Source: a virus
Reading direction: 5' to 3' (one strand)
Virus record (IMG/VR): IMGVR_UViG_3300043543_000655
Location: 1 to 22,994 of that record
Length of the DNA: 22,994 bases
The notes beneath the pieces were generated by a model. It did no database searches, was not told the DNA's origin, and saw nothing but the letters and a program-made list of their open reading frames with translations. A program made the translations under genes and the position numbers. The first letter of the stretch is position 1; every line of letters starts with the position of its first letter. This document shows, piece by piece, positions 15,372-22,353 of this stretch.

Positions 15372-15506
15372 TCGTGGTTTACCAAGAAAGTTGGGTCTAA
15401 AGCCCCGCAAGGGGAAACGACTGGGGAGACAGGCACCTCTGCTGATGAAAGGCAACTTGAGTCAGTAAGTGCTGTCGTGGAACCAGGAACAAGAATCCTC
15501 AGTTGA
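15372..15506 (+). pseudogene. Remnant resembling the 3' end of a cyanobacterial tnpB (IS605 family)
   Basis: Between gemA and the upstream gene, the plus strand has a 44-codon open stretch ending TGA at 15504-15506, with no start. The peptide (KKVGSKAPQGETTGETGTSA followed by DERQLESVSAVVEP and RILS) resembles the hydrophilic C-terminal tail of TnpB/OrfB proteins of cyanobacterial insertion sequences as I remember them. The orientation is opposite to all surrounding genes and the DNA has RNA-like features such as CCCCGCAAGGGG. TnpB 3' ends overlap the guide (omega/reRNA) scaffold, so a relic RNA is conceivable. The rest of the element is missing. Identity is from memory, not search. Confidence 0.45.
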
Positions 15507-15516
15507 TTAGGGCAGT

Positions 15517-16041
15517 CTATTCAGCAGGCACCTCAACAACGTTGTCGGAAACCGAGCCAGGCAATGCGAATTGATTGGGGTTGAGCGTCCCAACAAACGC
15601 CGCAATTTCCATCAATCGCTTACCATCGTCATTCCGCTCAGCCCAAGTAAACTCAACCGCAAAATACGATTTGCCAGAATTGCTAGACCGCTTCGCCATC
15701 GTCGCCGTCACAATCCCTTCTCCGATTGCCTTGCCCTCAGCCGCCAGGTCAACTTGCAAATTGGCAAAATTGTCGAGCGACTCGGTCTTAAACAGGCAAC
15801 TGGAAACCACGTTTTGAGGGTCAATAAACAGCACTTGGAGCCACGTTTGAAACCCGTATCCAAACAACTCGTCGTCAAAGGTCCGAAACCCAAACACCTC
15901 CATATTCAGGCTTTTGCCAATCAACTTGTCGGAACCGATTTTGAATTGCCCCAATTGGCAGTCAGAGCGGTACTGGCGGGGACGACCCGTCCAGATGATG
16001 CCCTTAAATTCTGGAACACTCAACGCATTTCCTAAAAACAT
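15517..16041 (-). CDS. Early-region protein of unknown function
   Basis: A 174-aa protein from ATG 16041 with AGGAGG five bases upstream. It is acidic-neutral and beta-rich: GIIWTGRPRQYRSDCQLGQF, then a hydrophobic core FGFRTFDDELFGYGFQTWLQ and VLFIDPQNVVSSCLFKTESL. Later parts include SSNSGKSYFAVEFTWAERND, which could be part of a nucleotide- or nucleic-acid-binding fold (similar in feel to single-strand DNA-binding proteins), but no signature motif is present. It lies in the early operon between winged-helix genes and gemA, next to the tnpB-like relic. I do not recognise a family. Confidence 0.7.
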   Translation of the reverse strand: MFLGNALSVPEFKGIIWTGRPRQYRSDCQLGQFKIGSDKLIGKSLNMEVFGFRTFDDELFGYGFQTWLQVLFIDPQNVVSSCLFKTESLDNFANLQVDLAAEGKAIGEGIVTATMAKRSSNSGKSYFAVEFTWAERNDDGKRLMEIAAFVGTLNPNQFALPGSVSDNVVEVPAE

Positions 16042-16070
16042 TTCAGCCTCCTAAAAATTGGACTCATCAG

Positions 16071-16106
16071 TGGGGGCACAACCCCCAGACTCCCCCGTAG
16101 GGGAGT
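16071..16106. repeat. Two adjacent GC-rich hairpins in an intergenic gap
   Basis: TGGGGG/CCCCCA arms with a five-base loop (16071-16087) are followed by perfect ACTCCCC/GGGGAGT arms (16089-16106) with a four-base loop. They fill the gap between the 15517 and 16113 genes. No T-run follows on either strand, so they may be RNA processing or attenuation elements, or a leftover of inserted DNA. Confidence 0.5.
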
Positions 16107-16112
16107 TTCGTC

Positions 16113-16616
16113 CTAGCCACGCAACTTCTCCAGCACCAAATCATTGAGCGGCACACCCCGAGCCGCCGCCTGCGCTCGCAGTTCAGCGATCAGGCTATCC
16201 GGGATCGAGAGGATTGCCGGGTCATTCGGCGGCCCCACATAGCGACCCGACTCCAAATCGGGCACCTGAATCGGCGACTCGATCAACTCCCCCTGGCGAG
16301 GCTCCAGATAGCTAGGCCCCAGCCGCCGCAGTCGGGACTCCTGACGCAAATGCTCCAGCCCCCTGACCCGCAACCACGCCGCCGCCCGGTCAATCTCCTC
16401 CACATTCGCCGCCCACCAATACCCGTAGGTCGGGTGAGCGCAGATTGGATACCCACTCGCCCGCAACTTGTTCACCACCTCCCGCAGGAGCCGCTCCGCA
16501 GTCGCCCCCGTCGAGCCAAACACAATCGGGGCAAGCTCCCGCGCCCGAATCCCCCGCTCCCGCCCCCGACAATTTTGGGCGAGAAACTCCACCAACCGCT
16601 GAGCAGGACTACTCAT
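16113..16616 (-). CDS. Winged-helix early protein
   Basis: A 167-aa protein; ATG 16616 overlaps the upstream TGA as ATGA and has GGGGGAAG seven bases upstream, so longer GTG/ATG options are less likely. The N-terminal 80 residues look like a winged helix: SSPAQRLVEFLAQNC, RGIRARELAPIVFGSTGATA, ERLLREVVNKLRASGYPICA, and a wing HPTYGYWWAANVEEIDRA. The C-terminal part ends SIPDSLIAELRAQAAARGVP and LNDLVLEKLRG, an RHH- or CopG-like tail. It probably binds DNA as an early regulator. Family not recognised. Confidence 0.65.
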   Translation of the reverse strand: MSSPAQRLVEFLAQNCRGRERGIRARELAPIVFGSTGATAERLLREVVNKLRASGYPICAHPTYGYWWAANVEEIDRAAAWLRVRGLEHLRQESRLRRLGPSYLEPRQGELIESPIQVPDLESGRYVGPPNDPAILSIPDSLIAELRAQAAARGVPLNDLVLEKLRG

Positions 16617-16945
16617 TGCCGCTTCCCCCACCAAACCGCCACAGTCAGCCGCCAAAAATCAAAACAAAAGCCAACCGGAAACTCCTTTTTTGGTTCAGGA
16701 GGCGGCGGCACCGGCGGCAAATTGACAGACACAGACTGCGATTTCGGCGCAGAAAACAACTCCTTGAGCAACAAATCCTCCGCATCCTTACGCTCTTTAT
16801 CCCGCCGGGTCAACTCCGAGTGCAGGACAAAATTTTCATTCAACAGCGACAGCAAAATATCTAAGCGTTCCTCATCATTCGACTGCCGCCACTTGTGTTC
16901 CAAAACTGTAATCTTGAACTCCAACTCCAAAGGCATAGTCGACAT
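16613..16945 (-). CDS. Small early protein, coiled coil plus Pro-rich segment
   Basis: A 110-aa protein from ATG 16945, with AGGGGG six bases upstream. Residues 1-65 are helical and charged (LELEFKITVLEHKWRQSNDE, LLSLLNENFVLHSELTRRDK), likely a coiled coil. A Pro-rich stretch LPPVPPPPEPKKEFP follows, and the end FCFDFWRLTVAVWWGKRQ is aromatic. The DNA for LPPVPPP is identical over about 20 bases to that in the gene at 17336-17695. Function unknown. Confidence 0.6.
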   Translation of the reverse strand: MSTMPLELEFKITVLEHKWRQSNDEERLDILLSLLNENFVLHSELTRRDKERKDAEDLLLKELFSAPKSQSVSVNLPPVPPPPEPKKEFPVGFCFDFWRLTVAVWWGKRQ

Positions 16946-16955
16946 AAAAAACCCC

Positions 16956-17339
16956 CTAAATCAAAGACAACCTTTTGGGTCTGATGAAAGCATCAACATC
17001 CTCCTCCCGGACAAAAATCCGCCGATTGCGATAAATATAGGGACAACCCCGACCCCGCAACCGGGAATACAGATTCGGCAACGGCACCCCCAGACGCACC
17101 GCCACCTCAGTCAACGACACCAGCGGAAAATCACTCGAAAGCTCCAGAAACGGCGGCTGAGCATCCACACTCCAGGACAACAGCCCCACCGCCCCAGACA
17201 GGCCAGCTATAACCTCCATAGCCCGGTCGATCAGCAACATCTCCGCATCAACAGGAGAATCAGACCAATTTCCCGCCCCCGTCCGATAGACATACTCCTC
17301 ATGTTCCGAGAGCTTCACCACCACCGCCAACCGATTCAT
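16956..17339 (-). CDS. Early protein with C-terminal MerR/excisionase-like HTH
   Basis: A 127-aa protein; ATG 17339 overlaps the upstream TGA as ATGA. Residues 1-70 have no recognisable domain (HEEYVYRTGAGNWSDS, LLIDRAMEVIAGLSGAVGLL). Residues 73-125 fit the HTH_17/excisionase pattern: VSLTEVAVRLGVPLPNLYSR, then RGRGCPYIYRNRRIFVREED and VDAFIRP, which typically ends such domains. It should bind DNA and could regulate early transcription or act in transposition control. Gap to the next gene is 10 bp. Confidence 0.65.
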   Translation of the reverse strand: MNRLAVVVKLSEHEEYVYRTGAGNWSDSPVDAEMLLIDRAMEVIAGLSGAVGLLSWSVDAQPPFLELSSDFPLVSLTEVAVRLGVPLPNLYSRLRGRGCPYIYRNRRIFVREEDVDAFIRPKRLSLI

Positions 17340-17695
17340 CGCGCCACCTCCCGTTGCGTTTTTGCCAACTCATCAATCAACAACAAGAGCATCTGCTGAA
17401 GCTCCTGGTCCGTCAATTTCAGCCTGGAATTTTTACCATTAAAATGCTGTGCCAGCCATTGCCGGGACTGCGACGGATTCCAGCCTAGAGCGTCAAACAA
17501 AGCATTCGATTTAGCGATCAACTCCTGAGCATCAAACCCCACAGGCGGCGGCACCGGCGGCAACCTCTTAGCAATCTCCTGAGCCAACACATTCGCATAC
17601 TCACACGCCCGTTCCGCCAGGATTTGAGCATCCAACTCCGGGTGCGTCTGAGCAAATTTGAGCGCAAACTGTTGAGCAAGCTGAGTAAATTTCAT
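17336..17695 (-). CDS. Early protein with cyanobacteria-type C-terminal helical motif
   Basis: A 119-aa protein; ATG 17695 overlaps the upstream TGA. The N-terminal half is helical (FTQLAQQFALKFAQTHPELD, AERACEYANVLAQEIAKRL) and is followed by a LPPVPPP linker. The C-terminus, LGWNPSQSRQWLAQHFNGKN followed by SRLKLTDQELQQMLLLL, has the spacing of a motif I know from the ends of many cyanobacterial proteins (about: LGWxxxQGRxxLxxxxGKxSRxxLTDxEL). Its function is unknown. This is the main hint for a cyanobacterial host. No enzymatic motif. Confidence 0.65.
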   Translation of the reverse strand: MKFTQLAQQFALKFAQTHPELDAQILAERACEYANVLAQEIAKRLPPVPPPVGFDAQELIAKSNALFDALGWNPSQSRQWLAQHFNGKNSRLKLTDQELQQMLLLLIDELAKTQREVAR

Positions 17696-18033
17696 AACGT
17701 TTTCCCCTTCAACAAATTACGAATGGACTCCGAAATCTCCGGCGGGCAAGGCGAACCCGCAGGCCAGTTATCCGTCGGGAGAGCCGGACGCTCCCTAGGC
17801 TCCTGGTCAACCTGGTACTGCATCCACTGCAAATGGCACAGGTCATTGCGCTCCTCATCAAAGCGCGCCTTATTGATCCACGCCATCGCATCCACCGTCT
17901 CGTGCGGCAAGTCCCGATCCCGCAGGTAGCGGACAATGTGCCGCACAAACCCAGGATCAAAATCAAACCGGCGATTCGATTTCTGCCAAGGCTCCAACCG
18001 ACCCTCATAATGGTCACGCACCGGGTCACGCAT
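17692..18033 (-). CDS. Small early protein of unknown function
   Basis: A 113-aa protein; ATG 18033 is used, though a GTG one codon upstream (18036) also overlaps the previous stop. It is charged and His/Arg/Trp-rich (MRDPVRDHYEGRLEPWQKSN, then VRHIVRYLRDRDLPHETVDA, INKARFDEERNDLCHLQWMQ). The C-terminal third is Pro-rich. It overlaps the next gene by ATGA. I do not recognise a family. Confidence 0.6.
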   Translation of the reverse strand: MRDPVRDHYEGRLEPWQKSNRRFDFDPGFVRHIVRYLRDRDLPHETVDAMAWINKARFDEERNDLCHLQWMQYQVDQEPRERPALPTDNWPAGSPCPPEISESIRNLLKGKTL

Positions 18034-18197
18034 CACATCACCCCCCCAGATTTCCTAGATTTTTGGCGATTAATCAAACACGACCGTAGCACCAGGGGCA
18101 CCTGGGGCACCCGCCGCCGCACCTCCACCCGATAGACCGGGCAACCCTCACAAGGCAGACCCACCGGTCCACCCCGACAACATTCACGCAGTCGCAT
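18033..18197 (-). CDS. Cys-rich small protein, possible zinc-binding
   Basis: A 54-aa protein starting at ATG 18197 with GGAGG six bases upstream, inside the end of the upstream gene; the longer frame to 18335 lacks a site. Cys6, Cys7, Cys16 and Cys19 (RECCRGGPVGLPCEGCPVYR) could bind zinc. The rest is basic (RVEVRRRV, NRQKSRKS), consistent with nucleic-acid binding. Function not known. Its ATG TGA end overlaps the next start. Confidence 0.5.
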   Translation of the reverse strand: MRLRECCRGGPVGLPCEGCPVYRVEVRRRVPQVPLVLRSCLINRQKSRKSGGVM

Positions 18198-18744
18198 CAT
18201 CCACCTCCACAAAACGAGCCAAATTAGGATCAAACACCCGCCCCGTCCCCCGTTCAGGAATCGGAGCCGCCGGTCCCGTATTCCGAACCAACCGCGCCCC
18301 CTTATGCCCCCCACGCCCCAAACACACCTGCACATAGCCCAGCTTTTCCAGGCAACGGAGATATTTCCGAGTCAGTTGCAGGTCAGTTTCAGCGTGACCA
18401 GACAACTCCCGGAGCGTCAGCCAGCCAAACCGGCGCAGAGCCGACCAAATCCGCAATAGCGGGTCGTGGATTTCCCCGGCACAATTCGGGTCATAACACC
18501 CCCCCCGGAACTGCACCGGCGCAGACGGCCCCGGATTGCGGACCAATTGATACTGGGCCACCACCCCCGCCTGCGGAACCCCTGGGTCAACCACCCGCAC
18601 ATAGCCCTGGCGGATTAACAAATCCAGGTAGCGACGGGGCGCACGACCCTTGCCCAAATCCCCCAACGTGAACGGCCTGCCCTTGTCAGCAAACTGGCGC
18701 ATAGCCGACCACATCAACGCCCTGGACAAAGCCGACCCCCGCAT
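18184..18744 (-). CDS. Early protein with two tandem winged-helix repeats
   Basis: A 186-aa protein. ATG 18744 overlaps the B-gene stop as TGATG; GGAGG lies seven bases upstream. It contains an internal duplication: repeat 1 (about residues 8-87) has LMWSAMRQFADKGRPFTLGD, YLDLLIRQGYVRVV and QYQLVRNPGPSAPV ending DPN; repeat 2 (about 98-174) has RIWSALRRFGWLTLRELSGH, YLRCLEKLGYVQV and ARLVRNTGPAAPI ending DPN. Each looks like a winged helix. This protein, just after the transposition genes, probably binds DNA as a two-domain monomer. Family not recognised. Confidence 0.7.
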   Translation of the reverse strand: MRGSALSRALMWSAMRQFADKGRPFTLGDLGKGRAPRRYLDLLIRQGYVRVVDPGVPQAGVVAQYQLVRNPGPSAPVQFRGGCYDPNCAGEIHDPLLRIWSALRRFGWLTLRELSGHAETDLQLTRKYLRCLEKLGYVQVCLGRGGHKGARLVRNTGPAAPIPERGTGRVFDPNLARFVEVDDATA

Positions 18745-19481
18745 CACGCCGCCTCCTCTCTCTGCTGTTTATCCCCCACATCCCGCACCGTTTTTTCCCA
18801 CCACTCCAGCGGCACCGTTTTCAGCCCATTTTGTCGAGCAACCTGTTCCGCCCGGTTCAGCAAAACACAATACTCCCGCACCAGCCCCCGCGACTGCGCC
18901 AGCAAACGGTCAATCAACGCCGGTTCCAGCGTGCAACCCTCCACCAGTGCCTTCGCCAACTTCACCGCATCATTCCGGTCAATAGACTCGAAATTGATCC
19001 ACCTAGAAACCCGCCCCTCCAAGCGTTCGTACTTGGCAATTTTCAGATTAATTCGATGCTCCCCAACCAGCACAAACGTCGTCCCCGCCGCATCATGCAG
19101 TTGCCTCAGTCCATCAATTAATTCCAGTTCCCGCTTATTCCCAAAAAAACAATCAAACTCATCAATGATCACCCCCCGACCATTTTGCTCCCGGAGCAAA
19201 GTCGCAATCCGGTCAAACATAATCCCGTTCGCATTCGACGGTTTACCCCCCAGCGTAGAAATAATCGCCCTCAGCATATAGTTCGGAGTCCAAAACCGAT
19301 TCGCCGTCAGATACACCGGATTCTCATGGTTCGCCAAATAGCTAACCGCCTTCGTTTTCCCCGTCCCAGCATGACCACAACAGACCAACAAACGAGGCAG
19401 AGACGGGCTTTGGTCATTCACCTCTTGATAGGCAGTGACCAACTTTGTTACATTAGAAATCAACACAGTTTGATTGCGCAT
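18744..19481 (-). CDS. Transposition ATPase, MuB-like
   Basis: A 245-aa AAA+ protein starting at ATG 19481, with GGAGGG and an eight-base gap upstream. Walker A is GHAGTGKT (36-43), Walker B GVIIDEFD (103-110), and a sensor-like strand TTFVLVGEHR follows. It stands 12 bp after the transposase stop, as B follows A in Mu. Mu B is about 312 aa with an N-terminal HTH domain; here that domain is missing, so it resembles shorter TniB/IstB-type ATPases. It should bind target DNA, deliver it to the transposase and provide target immunity. Confidence 0.9.
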   Translation of the reverse strand: MRNQTVLISNVTKLVTAYQEVNDQSPSLPRLLVCCGHAGTGKTKAVSYLANHENPVYLTANRFWTPNYMLRAIISTLGGKPSNANGIMFDRIATLLREQNGRGVIIDEFDCFFGNKRELELIDGLRQLHDAAGTTFVLVGEHRINLKIAKYERLEGRVSRWINFESIDRNDAVKLAKALVEGCTLEPALIDRLLAQSRGLVREYCVLLNRAEQVARQNGLKTVPLEWWEKTVRDVGDKQQREEAA

Positions 19482-19493
19482 TGAGCCGCCCTC

Positions 19494-21674
19494 CTAAGCG
19501 GTTTGTTTTTTGTAATTTTTGAAAAAATCCGTCAGCGAATCCCGCAAATCCCAACTAGGCAAAGCGCATTTAATCAGCAACTGCCCAGGATTCGTCAGCG
19601 CATAAACCGCCACCCGGTCACAATCAACCGGATCAGGCGACTCCCCCTCCAGCCACGCATCGCACACCCGAGTCAAAACCCGGTGCAACGGCTCAGGCGG
19701 CGGCGGCGGTTCCGGCTCAACCACCACCTCCTCCCACCGGGGCATCGGATCAGCAGGCGGCGGCGGCGCAGAAATCCCCCGCAAATCCGCCTCCAACTCC
19801 TGCACCTGGCGACGCACCAGAGCCACCGGCGCAGACGGTCCCTGCACCAAAATCCCCGGATTTTCTCTGATTTTTTTATCTAACTTCCGACCCTCCCGAC
19901 GAAACTCCACCACCCGCCTCTGCGCCTTCGCATACTCCGACTTCGCCTCCCGCGCCACCTTTGCCCGTTCTAAATTCGACAGCCCATCCGCATTCTTAGC
20001 AATACAAATTAAAGTTTTCAATTGCGGCGAATCATACACCCACACCTGCGAAAGGTCATCCGGGTCAAACCTCACATGAACCCGTTTGCCCACCATCCCC
20101 CCCAGCACCGGCGCCACAAAATGGCACCCCGCCACCGTCAGCCCATTTTTGCCCACCCGTTGCAGCCCATCCGGGTTCGTCGAGCCAGGGAGCAGAACAA
20201 AGTCCAATTGAGTCGGGTCAACCGTCCTCTGCACCCAGCCCAACGGCAACGCCCTGGCGAGCTTCTCCAGCGGCGAACAATTGATCCCCGAGTGGTACGT
20301 TTGATGATATTGCTCCAGCCAAGCATCCAACCAAATCTGCAAATCCCCCGGCGACATCGCCACCGCCCAACCCGGCTCCCCACTGGATTTTTGAATGTTT
20401 TTCCGTTCCGCCACATTGTGCCCCACAAACCCCGGCAAAGACTCCAACGCCCCATGTTGCAAAGTATTGAAAAACCGCTCCACAAACGGCTTCTCCTGCG
20501 GGTTCCCAGGATTGCAAAACCAAGGCGAAATCCCTAAATTTTCCAACCGTTGCAGGACAAAATTATTCTTAAACTCCTTCCCGTTATCCAGCTTCAAAGT
20601 TTCCGGCAAACCCCAGGACAAAATCGCCTTACGCACCACCTGCATCGTCGCCCGACCCCGGGGTTGCGGAGTCAAAAGCACCTGCGCCCGGCGGGTAAAC
20701 ACATCCACCAGCGCCACCAGCGTCCAGCGTCGCACCGTTTCCCCCGTCCGCACCGTCAGGTCAACCCGGGTACAATCAACCTCCCAGATTTCGTTAGGCC
20801 TGGTTGTCTGGTTGCGAGTGCCAAACGCCGGAGCCACCCGACCCCGAGCCGTATCCGGGTTCTGGAGCAACGCCCATTCCTGCGGATGATCCTGCTTCCA
20901 ATCCGTCACAAACCGATAAATCTGCCCCTCGCTCGGCATTTCCCCCCGCCAGTGCAGGGCGAGTTCCCGCGCAATCCCCCGATGCCCCAACCAGGGCTTC
21001 GCCGCCAAAATCCCCAGAATCAGTTCCTGGCAGTCCTGAGGAATCGCCCGTTTCAAACCCGTCCAGGACGGCTGTAACTTTCCCCGCCGTTGCGCCCCCG
21101 CCCAATTCGCCAGCGTCGAGCGACTCAAGTGGCGCACCAACTCCCGCACCCGCTCCGGCACCACAATCGTCCCAGCGTTATAATCCCGAGCTAAGCGATG
21201 GCGAGCCTCCTCCAGCGTCAGATTTTCAGCCTTAACCAACCCCTCCACCGCCGCCAACAACAGAGAGCGAGCCGTCACCCGTTGAGTCGTCCTATCCGTC
21301 GTCCAATTGTTCCGGTCGAACGCCCACGCCGGGAACAGCATGGGGGCACCAGTAGATTCGGGTGCCGTCGGCGTAGTAGATAATGGCAGTTCCGGCTCCA
21401 CTGCGGGCGCACTGGGGGCAGGGTCCAGGTCGCTCAACCCCAACTCGGACGATCCAGCGCATGGTTTTTCTCCTATATATATATGTGTTTGCAAAGCCAC
21501 TCTCGTTTCCTCCGGCAAACAAGAAATGTGGTATTCAAACCCCCCACCCCGCCCCGACCGACGGCGCACCTGGTGCGGCTGAGCAAGACTTTTCAACCTT
21601 TTGGAAATTCCCCGAACACTCTGAGGCAATCCCGGCAAACCCTGGAGTTGAGACACCGATAACCAATCCTTCAT
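19494..21674 (-). CDS. DDE transposase, MuA-like
   Basis: A 726-aa protein starting at ATG 21674, overlapping the RHH gene stop by ATGA. Residues 1-60 form a winged-helix DNA-binding domain (KDWLSVSQLQGLPGLPQSVR, SGRGGGFEYHISCLPEETR). A Pro/Ser-rich linker (70-115) follows, then the end-binding helical domains (about 135-260; RSLLLAAVEGLVKAENLTLE). The catalytic DDE triad is Asp300 in WEVDCTRVDL, Asp363 in LKLDNGKEFKN and Glu399 in EKPFVERFFN, with a 35-residue D-E spacing. A C-terminal beta-barrel-like region and a tail (DLRDSLTDFFKNYKK) follow, which in Mu contacts B. Mu A is 663 aa; the linker is longer here. It carries out integration and replicative transposition at phage ends. Confidence 0.93.
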   Translation of the reverse strand: MKDWLSVSQLQGLPGLPQSVRGISKRLKSLAQPHQVRRRSGRGGGFEYHISCLPEETRVALQTHIYIGEKPCAGSSELGLSDLDPAPSAPAVEPELPLSTTPTAPESTGAPMLFPAWAFDRNNWTTDRTTQRVTARSLLLAAVEGLVKAENLTLEEARHRLARDYNAGTIVVPERVRELVRHLSRSTLANWAGAQRRGKLQPSWTGLKRAIPQDCQELILGILAAKPWLGHRGIARELALHWRGEMPSEGQIYRFVTDWKQDHPQEWALLQNPDTARGRVAPAFGTRNQTTRPNEIWEVDCTRVDLTVRTGETVRRWTLVALVDVFTRRAQVLLTPQPRGRATMQVVRKAILSWGLPETLKLDNGKEFKNNFVLQRLENLGISPWFCNPGNPQEKPFVERFFNTLQHGALESLPGFVGHNVAERKNIQKSSGEPGWAVAMSPGDLQIWLDAWLEQYHQTYHSGINCSPLEKLARALPLGWVQRTVDPTQLDFVLLPGSTNPDGLQRVGKNGLTVAGCHFVAPVLGGMVGKRVHVRFDPDDLSQVWVYDSPQLKTLICIAKNADGLSNLERAKVAREAKSEYAKAQRRVVEFRREGRKLDKKIRENPGILVQGPSAPVALVRRQVQELEADLRGISAPPPPADPMPRWEEVVVEPEPPPPPEPLHRVLTRVCDAWLEGESPDPVDCDRVAVYALTNPGQLLIKCALPSWDLRDSLTDFFKNYKKQTA
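21292..21462 (-). CDS. Possible nested small zinc-ribbon-like ORF in the transposase gene
   Basis: On the same strand but in another frame, inside the transposase linker, a 56-codon ORF begins at ATG 21462 after AGGAG with a six-base gap, and a TATATATATA run just upstream. The product has Cys15/Cys18 in GPCPQCARSG and Cys39/His41 in YWCPHAV, like a small zinc ribbon. It overlaps the low-complexity linker, where an extra frame costs least. It may simply be chance, since GC-rich linker DNA often stays open in other frames. Confidence 0.25.
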   Translation of the reverse strand: MRWIVRVGVERPGPCPQCARSGAGTAIIYYADGTRIYWCPHAVPGVGVRPEQLDDG

Positions 21675-21829
21675 TTCACCCTATCCTTCAGACCACGACG
21701 AACCCGAGACATCAAGACCTGTCTGACAAACTCCGAAAAGCTTATCCCCATCTCCTTAGCCATCCCCTCTATTACAGCCAACTCCTTTTCGGAGAAGCGG
21801 ATAGCCTTCAGTCGAGAACGAGTACTCAT
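21671..21829 (-). CDS. Ribbon-helix-helix early regulator (Ner position)
   Basis: A 52-aa protein from ATG 21829, with no strong ribosome site (GAGACGTTGGAT precedes). The sequence MSTRSRLKAIRFSEKELAVI followed by EGMAKEMGISFSEFVRQVLM is the RHH/Arc-CopG plan: a strand with IRF, helix A, a G-I-S-F-SEFVR turn and helix B. In Mu, ner occupies this place between the early promoter and A and represses both promoters; here an unrelated fold has the slot. Its stop overlaps the transposase start as ATGA, so translation is likely coupled. Its probable operators are the CCAACGT repeats at 21832 and 21864 near its promoter. Confidence 0.8.
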   Translation of the reverse strand: MSTRSRLKAIRFSEKELAVIEGMAKEMGISFSEFVRQVLMSRVRRGLKDRVK

Positions 21830-21856
21830 ATCCAACGTCTCATACACTAGAACAAT

Positions 21857-21883
21857 GTTATACCCAACGTTTTACGCTGTCAA
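21857..21883 (-). promoter_or_regulatory. Early leftward promoter (Pe-like)
   Basis: On the minus strand TTGACA (21883-21878) and TATAAC (21862-21857) are separated by 15 bases, upstream of the RHH-transposase operon. The -35 is a perfect consensus. Spacing is short, but TATAAC is a good -10. A TGTTATAC element coincides with the -10, so the repressor or RHH protein could block it. Confidence 0.6.
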
Positions 21884-21934
21884 GAGTCCAATACGTTAGA
21901 CAAGCATTGAGAAAAAAAAACGAAGCGGCGCTAT

Positions 21935-21956
21935 TGTTATACATTGTGTTATACAT
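21935..21956. promoter_or_regulatory. Direct repeats TGTTATACAT, probable repressor operators
   Basis: TGTTATACAT occurs twice at 21935-21944 and 21947-21956, 12 bp apart (just over one helical turn), between the divergent genes. The core TGTTATAC occurs a third time at 21856-21863 over the leftward -10. The repeated TATACAT could also serve as the -10 of the rightward repressor promoter. The arrangement suits cooperative binding by the XRE repressor. Confidence 0.5.
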
Positions 21957-21990
21957 AAAAGATGAGACATACACAGATTAAGTGGTTTTT

Positions 21991-22353
21991 ATGGGCAAGA
22001 CAGCAGTTGTTGACACCCCACTTTTCATCAACCGCTTTGGCTGGATAGCGTTGGGTACGCACATTCGGACCTGTCGGGAAGCGCGCGGTTGGAACTTGGA
22101 AGATGTTATTGAGCGAATTGAGGCGATGTATCGGGATCGAGGCATTGAGCCGCCCATTTCCAAGGCGACGCTTTCCAACATCGAGCGTGGTTGTGTAAAG
22201 CCAACCATTGAAAAACTTTTGCCCCTGATTGCCCTGGGTTACATTACCGACACCAATGGTCAGCCTATGGACTTTGATGACTTACTGTCTTTTGCCGGGA
22301 AGCACAGTGCAAGAGCAGTTGAATTTTCAGACGGTGCTCTGGTTCCAAGTTAG
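21991..22353 (+). CDS. Phage repressor, XRE-type HTH
   Basis: A 120-aa protein, divergent from the early operon. ATG 21991 is used; GTG 21982 is an alternative and neither has a clear ribosome site. The HTH_3/XRE domain spans about residues 20-85: FGWIALGTHIRTCREARGWN, then IEAMYRDRGIEPPISKATLS, NIERGCVKPTIEKLLPLIAL. The C-terminal 35 residues lack a peptidase domain, so this is a small repressor without RecA self-cleavage. It likely keeps lysogeny by binding the TGTTATAC repeats. The stop TAG lies within the first unit of the 11-bp repeat array. Confidence 0.85.
   Translation: MGKTAVVDTPLFINRFGWIALGTHIRTCREARGWNLEDVIERIEAMYRDRGIEPPISKATLSNIERGCVKPTIEKLLPLIALGYITDTNGQPMDFDDLLSFAGKHSARAVEFSDGALVPS

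Noticed and set aside
16350-17399. A 349-codon plus-strand open frame across early genes
   Set aside because: It crosses three coupled minus-strand genes, is Arg/Pro/Gln-rich and changes character at their borders; a GC-bias shadow.
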